Program-made: the position numbers and the translations under genes
Notes under the pieces: generated by a model
Databases searched by the model: none
The model's input: the letters and a program-made list of their open reading frames with translations, nothing else
Told to the model about the DNA's origin: nothing
DNA from: Castellaniella sp049651205
Lineage (GTDB): Bacteria; Pseudomonadota; Gammaproteobacteria; Burkholderiales; Burkholderiaceae_B
Direction of reading: 5' to 3'
DNA: 47,193 bases
Assembly (NCBI RefSeq): GCF_049651205.1
Contig: NZ_JBASBR010000017.1
Span: 1 to 47,193 of the forward strand
In this document: positions 40,679 through 47,193 of the stretch, piece by piece
Numbering within the stretch: position 1 is the first letter of the stretch
Layout of the letters: every line of letters begins with the position of its first letter

Positions 40679-42856
40679 ATGGAAAATAAAAGTATTGAGT
40701 TTCTCAATATGGTGCATTTGCGGGGGCCAAATATCTGGGCGTACCGCCCGGTGATCGAGGCGCTGGTCGATATCCACGATCTCGAAGACTATCCCTCTAA
40801 TCGCATCCCCGGTTTCTACGAAAGGCTGGGTGCCTGGATGCCCAGCTTGATCGAACACCGCTGCAGCATTGGCGAGCGCGGTGGCTTCATGCAGCGCGTA
40901 CGCGAGGGCACCTGGCCGGCGCATATCCTCGAGCATGTCACGCTGGAGCTGCAAAGCCTGGCGGGGATGCCCGGAGGCTTGGGGCGTGCCCGCGAAACCC
41001 CTTTGCGCGGGGTGTACAAGGTGATTGTGCGCGCCTGGTACGAGGCCCTGGCCCGCGAGGCGCTGTACGCCGCGCGAGACCTGGTGATGGCCGCGATTGA
41101 AAACCAGCCCTTTGATGTGGCGGGCACGGTAGAGCGGCTGAAGGATCTGGCCGAATCCCTGGGCCTGGGGCCCAGCACTGCCTGCATCGTGGATGCGGCC
41201 GACGACCGCGATATCCCGGCTATCCGCCTGAGTGATGCCAATTTGCTGCAACTGGGTTATGGGGTGCGCCAGCGCCGAATCTGGACCGCCGAAACCAGCC
41301 GCACCAGCGCCATTGCCGAGGGCATCTCGCGCGATAAAGAACTTACTCGCCAGTTGCTGCAGGCCTGCGGTGTGCCGGTGCCCGAGGGCCGCCTGGTGGA
41401 AAGCGTGGCCGACGCCTGGGAGGCCGCGCAAGAGATGGGCCTGCCAGTGGTGGTCAAGCCATCAGACGGCAACCATGGGCGTGGCGTATTTACCTGCCTG
41501 AACACCCAGGCGCAGGTAGAGGCCGCCTACGCAGTGGCGGTGGATGAAGGCAGCGGCGTGATGGTAGAGCGCTTTATCGAGGGCGACGAACACCGCCTGC
41601 TGGTGGTGGGCGGGCGCCTGGTGGCCGCCGCCCGGGGCGAGGCCGCGATGGTGGTGGGCGATGGTGTGTCCACGGTGCTGCAGCTGATTGACACGCAATT
41701 AAACTCAGACCCTCGCCGTGGGCGCGACGAAGACCACCCCTTGAATGTGGTGCGCCTGGATGCGGCAGCCCGCCTGGAGCTTGAGCGCCAGGATCTGAGT
41801 GGTGATGCCGTGCCTGATCGCGGCCGTGCGGTGATGATTCAGCGCAGCGGCAATGTGTCGATTGATGTGACGGATAACGTGCATGCTGATGTGGCCGAGA
41901 TGGTGTCTTTGGCCGCCCGGGTGGTGGGCCTGGATATTGCCGGCATCGATCTGGTGGTGCGTGATATTGGCCAGCCGCTGGCCGCGCAAGGCGGTGCGAT
42001 TGTCGAGGTCAATGCCGGGCCGGGGCTGCTGATGCACATCAAACCAGCCATGGGGCAGCCGCGCCCGGTGGGCGAGGCGATTATTGCGGATCTGTTTCCC
42101 GCGCCCCAGGATGGCCGCATCCCCGTGGTGGGGGTGAGCGGCAGCCAGGGCATGACACCGGTGGTGCGCCTGGTGGCGCATCTGCTGCAGCTGGATGGCC
42201 GCATGGTGGGGCAGGCCTCGGCCGATGGTCTGTGGCTGGGCGCCCAGCAGGTCTTGGCGCAAGACAGCGCGCACTGGGAAGCCGCACGGCGCGTCCTGAT
42301 GAACAGCACTGTGGATGTAGCCGTGCTTGAAAACGGCGGCCGCGCCATTTTGGGCGAAGGCCTGGCCTACGATCGCTGCCAGGTGGGGGTGGTTACCAGC
42401 ATCAATCCAGACGTCACCTGGCCCGAATTCCACATGACCGAGCCCGAGCACCTGTTGCGGATTTTTCGTACGCAGGTGGATGTGGTGCTGCCTGCGGGCG
42501 CCGCCGTGCTGAATGCCGATGACCCCCTGGTGGCCGGCCTGGCGCCACTGTGCGATGGTGCAGTGATTTTGTTTGGCCTGCAGTCGCAGGGCGCGGCGCT
42601 GCAAACGCATTTGGCTGCTGGTGGGCGCGCCGTGCTGCTGCGCGACCACACCCTGGTGCTGGCCGAAAAAGGCGTGGAGATCCCCCTGGCCGATGTGGCC
42701 GACTCGGCCTTGATGGCGCTGCAAAGCGATGTGCCTGCCGTGCAGGCCGCGGTGGGGGCCGTGTGGGCACTGGGTGTGCCGGCAGAATCCATCCGTGTGG
42801 GTTTGCGCACGTGGGTGGCTGGGCAGGGTGCCAGCGTGTCGGTGGCCGCCGCCTAG
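40679..42856 (+). CDS. Cyanophycin synthetase paralogue with degenerate Mur-ligase domain (CphA')
   Basis: 725 residues from ATG 40679. The N-terminal domain (LRGPNIWAYRPVIEALVDI) and the ATP-grasp domain (VVVKPSDGNHGRGVF, VMVERFIEGDEHRLLVVGG, IVEVNAGPGLLMH) match CphA and would add aspartate. In the Mur-ligase part, the P-loop is GSQGMTPVVRL, where canonical CphA has GTNGKTTTVRL, so the Lys and Thr for ATP are lost, and the C-terminal lobe (containing the DYGHNP motif) is absent. The arginine-adding activity is therefore unlikely. Similar second copies occur in Cupriavidus and related bacteria beside cphA. It may act in a heteromer, or use ready-made dipeptides as CphA2 does. cphA follows after about 90 bases. 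Confidence 0.85.
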   Translation: MENKSIEFLNMVHLRGPNIWAYRPVIEALVDIHDLEDYPSNRIPGFYERLGAWMPSLIEHRCSIGERGGFMQRVREGTWPAHILEHVTLELQSLAGMPGGLGRARETPLRGVYKVIVRAWYEALAREALYAARDLVMAAIENQPFDVAGTVERLKDLAESLGLGPSTACIVDAADDRDIPAIRLSDANLLQLGYGVRQRRIWTAETSRTSAIAEGISRDKELTRQLLQACGVPVPEGRLVESVADAWEAAQEMGLPVVVKPSDGNHGRGVFTCLNTQAQVEAAYAVAVDEGSGVMVERFIEGDEHRLLVVGGRLVAAARGEAAMVVGDGVSTVLQLIDTQLNSDPRRGRDEDHPLNVVRLDAAARLELERQDLSGDAVPDRGRAVMIQRSGNVSIDVTDNVHADVAEMVSLAARVVGLDIAGIDLVVRDIGQPLAAQGGAIVEVNAGPGLLMHIKPAMGQPRPVGEAIIADLFPAPQDGRIPVVGVSGSQGMTPVVRLVAHLLQLDGRMVGQASADGLWLGAQQVLAQDSAHWEAARRVLMNSTVDVAVLENGGRAILGEGLAYDRCQVGVVTSINPDVTWPEFHMTEPEHLLRIFRTQVDVVLPAGAAVLNADDPLVAGLAPLCDGAVILFGLQSQGAALQTHLAAGGRAVLLRDHTLVLAEKGVEIPLADVADSALMALQSDVPAVQAAVGAVWALGVPAESIRVGLRTWVAGQGASVSVAAA

Positions 42857-42948
42857 GGCAGTGTGGTGGATGGTTATGCAGGCGTCTTTTGCCCGGCCAT
42901 GGGGCTGGGCAATGTGCGGATTGGGCAATTAACAGGATGAGTCCAATA

Positions 42949-45531
42949 ATGGAAGTTTCTCGCGTGCGGGCCCTGCGTGGGCCCAATATCTGGTGCCGCC
43001 AAACGGCTATCGAAGCCGTGGTGCGGTGCACGCCGGCCGAGGCCCTGAGTGCCGGGCTGGATGCCTTTGAAACGCGGTTGCGTGCGCGGTTTCCTGAGGT
43101 CGATATCCAGCGCCCGGCAGGGCAAACCGCCAGTGTGTCGCTGGCACAAGCCCTGGCGGCTGCGGCGCTCAGCCTGCAGGCGCAAGCTGGCTGCCCGGTG
43201 GCGGTGTGCCGCACGGCGGCAACGCCCGAGGCCGGGGTGTACCAGGTAGTGGTTGAATACGCCGAAGAGTCTGTGGGCCGGCTGGCCTTTGATCTGGCCT
43301 GCACGCTGTGCCAGGCGGCCTGGGAGGATCAGCCCTTTGATCTGGCCGCCGCGCTGGCGCAACTGCGCGGCCTGTACGACGATGTGCGCCTGGGCCCCAG
43401 CACGGGCTCTATTGTGCAGGCGGCCGTGCGCCGGGGTATCCCGTATCGGCGGCTAACCCAGGGCAGCCTGGTGCAGTTTGGCTGGGGGTGCCGTCAGCGG
43501 CGCATCCAGGCGGCCGAAACCGACGCCAGCAGCGCCATTGGCGAGGCCATTGCACAAGACAAGGCGCTCACCAAATCGCTATTGACTTGGGCTGGGGTCT
43601 CCGTGCCCCAGGGCCGGGTGGTAATGGATGCTGAAGACGCCTGGGCTGCCGCACAAGAAATCGGCGCACCGGCGGTGGTAAAGCCGCAAGACGGCAACCA
43701 GGGCAGAGGCGTGGCCTGCAATGTACAGGGGCGCGAGCAAATCCTGGCGGCCTATGCGGTGGCCCGCGAGCACGGCAGCCAGGTGATGGTAGAGCGCTAT
43801 TTTCCTGGCCATGATTTTCGTTTGCTGGTGGTGGGCAACCGCATGGTGGCCGCCGCCCGGCGCGACCCGCCCCAGGTGGTGGGCGATGGCACGCATCGCA
43901 TCCGCGAGCTGGTCGACCAGATCAACCTGGATCCTTTGCGCGGCGAGGGGCATGGCAGTTCGCTGACGCGCATCCAGCTGGACGAAACCGCCCTGAATAC
44001 CCTGGCCAGCCAGGGCTATCAGGCGGATTCGGTGCCGGCGCCGGGCGTGTGCGTGGCATTGCGCAATAACGCCAATCTCAGCACCGGCGGTTCAGCCACG
44101 GATGTCACCGATCTTGTGCATCCTGATCTGGCGGCCAGCGCGGTGATGGCTGCGCGTATGGTGGGTCTGGATGTGTGCGGCATTGATGTGGTGGCGCGCG
44201 ATGTGTATGGGCCGCTCACCCCCGAAACCGGCTGCATCGTCGAGGTGAACGCGGCGCCGGGTTTGCGCATGCACTTGTCGCCGTCTTACGGCATGGGGCG
44301 CGATGTGGGCAGCGCCATGATGGATACCCTGTACGCCCCTGGCGAAGACGGCCGTATCCCCGTGGTGGCCGTAACCGGCACCAACGGCAAAACCACCACG
44401 GTGCGCCTTTTGGCACATCTGTGCACACGCCCGGGCGTGTGTGTGGGGATGACCAACTCGGATGGCGTGTATGTGGGTGCGCGCCGGGTGGATAGCGGGG
44501 ATTGCAGCGGGCCGCGCAGTGCGCGCAATGTGCTGCTGCACCCGGATGTCGATCTGGCCGTTTTTGAAACAGCGCGTGGCGGCATCCTGCGCGAGGGCCT
44601 GGGTTTTGATCGCTGCGACGTGGCAGTCGTCACCAACCTGGGGGTGGGCGACCACCTGGGGATGAACTACATCCAGACAATTGAAGCGCTGGCCGCTGTT
44701 AAACGCGTGATCGTCGAAAACGTGGCCCCGGGTGGTATGGCGGTGCTAAACGCCCAAGATCCGCACGTGGCGGCGATGGCATCTGTGTGCCCCGGGCGCA
44801 TCACATATTTTGCACAGGACGCGCGCCACCCTCTGATTGAAACTCACCGCGCCCAGGGCGGGCGTGTGGCGTTTGTGGATCAGGGTGATCTGGTGTTTTC
44901 CGAGAGTGGGGCTGAAACCCGTATCCAGCTTAGCGCCGTGCCACTCACGCGAGGCGGTACGCTGGGGTTCCAGATAGAAAACGCCATGGCCGCGGTGGCT
45001 GCTGCCTGGGCCTTGGGTATCGACTGGGTGCAGATCCAGCATCAACTGGCCTCTTTTGTCAGTGATGCAGCCACGGTGCCTGGGCGTTTTAATGTGTTTG
45101 ATTATCGCGGTGCCATGGTGATTGCCGATTATGGCCATAATCCCGACGCCATCCAGGCGCTGATCCAGGCGATCAGCGCCTTGCCGGCAGGCCGGCGCAC
45201 GGTGGTGATCAGCGGTGCGGGTGACCGCCGCGATGAAGACATCAGCCGCCAGACGGCATTGTTGGGCGAGGCCTTTGATGAGGTGGTGCTGTATCAGGAC
45301 CAATGCCAGCGCGGCCGCGCGGATGGCGAAGTACTGGCCTTGCTGCGCCAGGGCCTGGGCGCTGCTACCCGCACCCGGCGGATACAGGAAATCCACGGCG
45401 AATTTCTCGCCATTGATGCGGCATTGGCCGGTGTGCAGGCTGGTGATCTGTGTTTGATTTTGATCGACCAGGTAGAGGAAGCGCTGGCGTATCTGGCACA
45501 ACGCACGCAGCAGGCGCAACAGGTGGCGTGA
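42949..45531 (+). CDS. cphA: Cyanophycin synthetase CphA
   Basis: 860 residues, the normal length. It makes multi-L-arginyl-poly-L-aspartate, a nitrogen reserve. The N-terminal domain starts EVSRVRALRGPNIWCR; the ATP-grasp domain has VVKPQDGNQGRGVACN, VMVERYFPGHDFRLLVVG and CIVEVNAAPGLRMH; the Mur-ligase domain has the P-loop VTGTNGKTTTVRLLAHL, the FETARGGILREGLGFDRCD segment and DYGHNPDAIQAL. All expected motifs are intact. Start at ATG 42949 was chosen because family members begin MEVSR; ATG 42937 in frame, four residues earlier, is also possible. Transcribed with the paralogue upstream; convergent with the second hipBA. Confidence 0.93.
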   Translation: MEVSRVRALRGPNIWCRQTAIEAVVRCTPAEALSAGLDAFETRLRARFPEVDIQRPAGQTASVSLAQALAAAALSLQAQAGCPVAVCRTAATPEAGVYQVVVEYAEESVGRLAFDLACTLCQAAWEDQPFDLAAALAQLRGLYDDVRLGPSTGSIVQAAVRRGIPYRRLTQGSLVQFGWGCRQRRIQAAETDASSAIGEAIAQDKALTKSLLTWAGVSVPQGRVVMDAEDAWAAAQEIGAPAVVKPQDGNQGRGVACNVQGREQILAAYAVAREHGSQVMVERYFPGHDFRLLVVGNRMVAAARRDPPQVVGDGTHRIRELVDQINLDPLRGEGHGSSLTRIQLDETALNTLASQGYQADSVPAPGVCVALRNNANLSTGGSATDVTDLVHPDLAASAVMAARMVGLDVCGIDVVARDVYGPLTPETGCIVEVNAAPGLRMHLSPSYGMGRDVGSAMMDTLYAPGEDGRIPVVAVTGTNGKTTTVRLLAHLCTRPGVCVGMTNSDGVYVGARRVDSGDCSGPRSARNVLLHPDVDLAVFETARGGILREGLGFDRCDVAVVTNLGVGDHLGMNYIQTIEALAAVKRVIVENVAPGGMAVLNAQDPHVAAMASVCPGRITYFAQDARHPLIETHRAQGGRVAFVDQGDLVFSESGAETRIQLSAVPLTRGGTLGFQIENAMAAVAAAWALGIDWVQIQHQLASFVSDAATVPGRFNVFDYRGAMVIADYGHNPDAIQALIQAISALPAGRRTVVISGAGDRRDEDISRQTALLGEAFDEVVLYQDQCQRGRADGEVLALLRQGLGAATRTRRIQEIHGEFLAIDAALAGVQAGDLCLILIDQVEEALAYLAQRTQQAQQVA

Positions 45532-45549
45532 GCTTGCCTGTGTCAGATC

Positions 45550-46809
45550 TCAATGGTGTTCGATTTCCCAGCGCCGCGCATACTTGCGGGATTCTTGCCG
45601 GATTTTTTGATCCAGGCGCTGGATCAGCGTGTGGGGTGTGCCAGCCGGTGTTTGGTCGCTTAGCGTGTGTGCAACCAGATCCAGTGCGGAGGGCAGGGCA
45701 TGATAGAGCTCTTTGGCCAGTTGCAGCACATAGCCGGGGGTAAGGCCCAGGGCGTGGCTGAGTTGCCGAAGTTGCGTCACACCAATCTGGCCAGGCAAAT
45801 TGGTATTACCAATCTTAAAGGCAAATTGCCGGGCCAGGCCAGGGTACAAGGTCGTGCACATGAGGTCGTAAAAAGGAGCCAGTTGCCAGCTGTGCGGTGT
45901 GGCCAGCACCGAGAGGTTTTTGGCGTGGCTGTCGTGGTTGCCCACAAACAGATTAAAAATAATCCACTGCACCAGGCGTTTAAGGTCTTTGGCGGGGATG
46001 CCGATGTCTTGCAACAGACGGCGGCAATCCGCTAGCGACGGCCCGCCATCGGCTTCGTATTTTGTGCCGGAGGGGACGCCGGCCAACTGGCAAAGATCTA
46101 GTTGGTGCAGGCGGGTGAGGCTGCCGTTTGGTTCTGCGTGGCGGTCGTAGCGTTGGATTAAGCACGCTTGGGTGTCTGGTTGATACTGCGCCTGGGCGGT
46201 GCCTAGCCCCAAGACGGCTGCCAGGTTCATCACCAGGGTTTCGTTTAGGGCCGATGCCCAGACGCCCGGCAAGCCCTGGATGTCTGGCTTGAGGATGTGT
46301 GACGAGGGGGCGGCCCCCAACGGAAACGCTGGCTGGCCGTCTGGGAAAATCATTAGTAGCAGTTTGGTTTGAGCCCCAGCCAACGAGATGCGCGTGTCTG
46401 GCTGGGATGGGGCGCCCAGCGCCGGGGCCGTCCCTTGGCGTAATTGTTGGCTGATGTGCTGCCAGGTGGTGCGCTGGTAGGCAGGTGGGGCAGGGGTCTC
46501 GCCCGGTGGCAGTAAGGTCAGGCTGCCGGCGGTATCACCAGCCACGCTTCGTAGCAAGCCGAAGACGGTGCTGGTATGGCGGCTGGCTTGCAGCAACCGA
46601 CGTACGGGGCCTTCGGGCAGCAGATTCTCAAAAAAAGCGGTAACGGTGGGGCCCGAGAAATCACCTTCCTGTAGCGGAAACGCTGGGGCAATAGGTTGTG
46701 CGTTGCCTGTCTGTAGCCATTGAGGTTGATAACTGAACCGTAGGGGATGTTCGTCGTGCAAGATGCCAATATGCTGCCGGCCCTGGTAAACGTAAAGGGT
46801 TTGTGCCAT
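45550..46809 (-). CDS. hipA: HipA-family kinase toxin, second locus
   Basis: 419 residues from ATG 46809, which has AGGTGA 5 bases upstream; a GTG three codons earlier lies inside the hipB stop. The HipA N-terminal couple domain (LYVYQGRQHIGILH), the SLAGAQTKLLL Ser loop, the ATP Lys in SHILKPDI, the catalytic FVGNHDSHAKNLS (Asp293, Asn298) and FYDLMCT (Asp315) are all present. It is only distantly related to the other HipA of the window, so not a recent duplication. Probably active. Confidence 0.88.
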   Translation of the reverse strand: MAQTLYVYQGRQHIGILHDEHPLRFSYQPQWLQTGNAQPIAPAFPLQEGDFSGPTVTAFFENLLPEGPVRRLLQASRHTSTVFGLLRSVAGDTAGSLTLLPPGETPAPPAYQRTTWQHISQQLRQGTAPALGAPSQPDTRISLAGAQTKLLLMIFPDGQPAFPLGAAPSSHILKPDIQGLPGVWASALNETLVMNLAAVLGLGTAQAQYQPDTQACLIQRYDRHAEPNGSLTRLHQLDLCQLAGVPSGTKYEADGGPSLADCRRLLQDIGIPAKDLKRLVQWIIFNLFVGNHDSHAKNLSVLATPHSWQLAPFYDLMCTTLYPGLARQFAFKIGNTNLPGQIGVTQLRQLSHALGLTPGYVLQLAKELYHALPSALDLVAHTLSDQTPAGTPHTLIQRLDQKIRQESRKYARRWEIEHH

Positions 46810-46814
46810 GGGTA

Positions 46815-47060
46815 TCACCTGCGTTTGCGGCGGATGATAACTTCCAGGCCCAGCAGGTCGATCATATCCAGCACCTTTTGCAATTGCATGGTGGGTTTGC
46901 CGTGTTCCAGATCGACAATAAAGCGGTTGCCCGTGCCGGATAAGCCGGCCAGGTCGCTTTGCCTCAAGGCCTGTGCCTGGCGGGTGACGCGTATCAACTG
47001 GCCAAGATCTTGGGCGGTGCGCACGGGGGTGTCGGGAGGTTGGCCAGATGACGTGGACAT
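46815..47060 (-). CDS. hipB: HipB-like antitoxin, second locus
   Basis: An 81-residue XRE-family protein. The DNA-binding part is LGQLIRVTRQAQALRQSDLA followed by LSGTGNRFIVDLEHGKPTMQL, the usual shape in y4mF/HipB-type antitoxins; a basic RRKRR tail closes it. It ends 5 bases before the hipA ATG. Two inverted 16-base repeats lie directly upstream, giving a likely autoregulated operon. Confidence 0.85.
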   Translation of the reverse strand: MSTSSGQPPDTPVRTAQDLGQLIRVTRQAQALRQSDLAGLSGTGNRFIVDLEHGKPTMQLQKVLDMIDLLGLEVIIRRKRR

Positions 47061-47074
47061 AGAGAGGCCTGTGT

Positions 47075-47139
47075 ATTACCGATCAGTAATTTTATGATGA
47101 AATCGCTTGAGTTTCAATCAAATATTACTGATCGGTAAT
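47075..47139. promoter_or_regulatory. Paired operator-like repeats upstream of the second hipBA
   Basis: ATTACCGATCAGTAAT (47075-47090) and its exact inverse ATTACTGATCGGTAAT (47124-47139) are 49 bases apart centre to centre. Each copy is itself nearly palindromic (ATTAC...GTAAT around GATC). They lie 15-80 bases before the hipB start and look like two HipB dimer sites. Confidence 0.7.
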
Positions 47140-47193
47140 TTATCGGGGTGCGAGTTTAAAACTCTGTCCACTCGTCCGTATCGGTGGTGCTGG

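Noticed and set aside
40463..41431. A long upstream extension of the ABC transporter frame on the minus strand, antisense to cphA'
   Set aside because: It is simply an open antisense frame over a GC-rich gene; the residues (many His, Gln, Arg) fit no domain and the ABC protein has plausible starts at 40450-40462.
42414..43304. A 296-codon minus-strand frame over the cphA'/cphA junction
   Set aside because: Antisense to the convincing cyanophycin synthetase genes; composition typical of a shadow frame.
47150..47166. GAGTTTAAAACTC near-palindrome at the window edge
   Set aside because: Short and AT-rich, with no gene context visible beyond the edge; cannot be interpreted.

Overview
The window looks like a betaproteobacterial chromosome, most likely from the family Alcaligenaceae (Bordetella relatives). 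This is inferred from the wlb/bpl-type LPS genes, a paired cyanophycin synthetase module with its associated ABC and DUF1854 proteins, a DnaE2-type polymerase and high-GC codon use. No rRNA, tRNA or CRISPR array was recognised. The species cannot be named from sequence reading alone.

Left part (1-7985): the 3' end of an error-prone DNA polymerase gene (dnaE2), an NCS2 purine permease with a clear terminator, a Panacea-type antitoxin with a shortened partner gene, a specialised NusG paralogue (RfaH), an orphan HicB-type antitoxin behind a perfect palindrome, an autotransporter, and a convergent O-antigen ligase gene (waaL).

Centre (8192-30897): a Wzy-dependent O-antigen locus on the + strand. 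An exact RfaH-recruiting ops element (8192-8203) lies 17 bases before the first gene, and rfaH is 4.5 kb upstream. The genes predict UDP-ManNAc3NAcA synthesis (wbpD, wbpE, wbpB, wbpI), its conversion to the acetamidino sugar (hisH, hisF, wbpG), a complete N,N'-diacetylbacillosamine route (WbpM/PglF, PglE-like, PglD-like, PglC-like initiating transferase), two further glycosyltransferases, an acyltransferase, Wzx, Wzy and Wzz. The UDP-GlcNAc 6-dehydrogenase (wbpA) is not in the window. A visibly AT-richer block (about 13.3-23 kb) sits between the GC-rich sugar genes. It carries Wzx, Wzy, a decayed IS3-family element whose left end supplies the wzy stop codon, and an exported glucuronyl C5-epimerase-family gene. 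That gene is interrupted at a run of nine G; one G more or two fewer restores a 559-residue protein with a carbohydrate-binding-like C-terminal part. This possible phase-variable, polymer-modifying epimerase is the most interesting candidate here.

Right part (30898-47193): a patchwork of remnants and accessory genes: an IS3-family transposase tail, a GFA-family protein, the divergent qorB/qorR redox pair, fragments of several genes, an Rpn-family nuclease-like gene, a collapsed P-loop NTPase gene and a hipBA toxin-antitoxin pair with a visible operator. Then comes a cyanophycin module: a Tgl-like transglutaminase-fold protein (convergent), DUF1854 protein, ABC transporter, a CphA paralogue with a degenerate and shortened Mur-ligase domain, and a canonical CphA. 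A second hipBA pair with two inverted copies of a 16-base operator closes the window.
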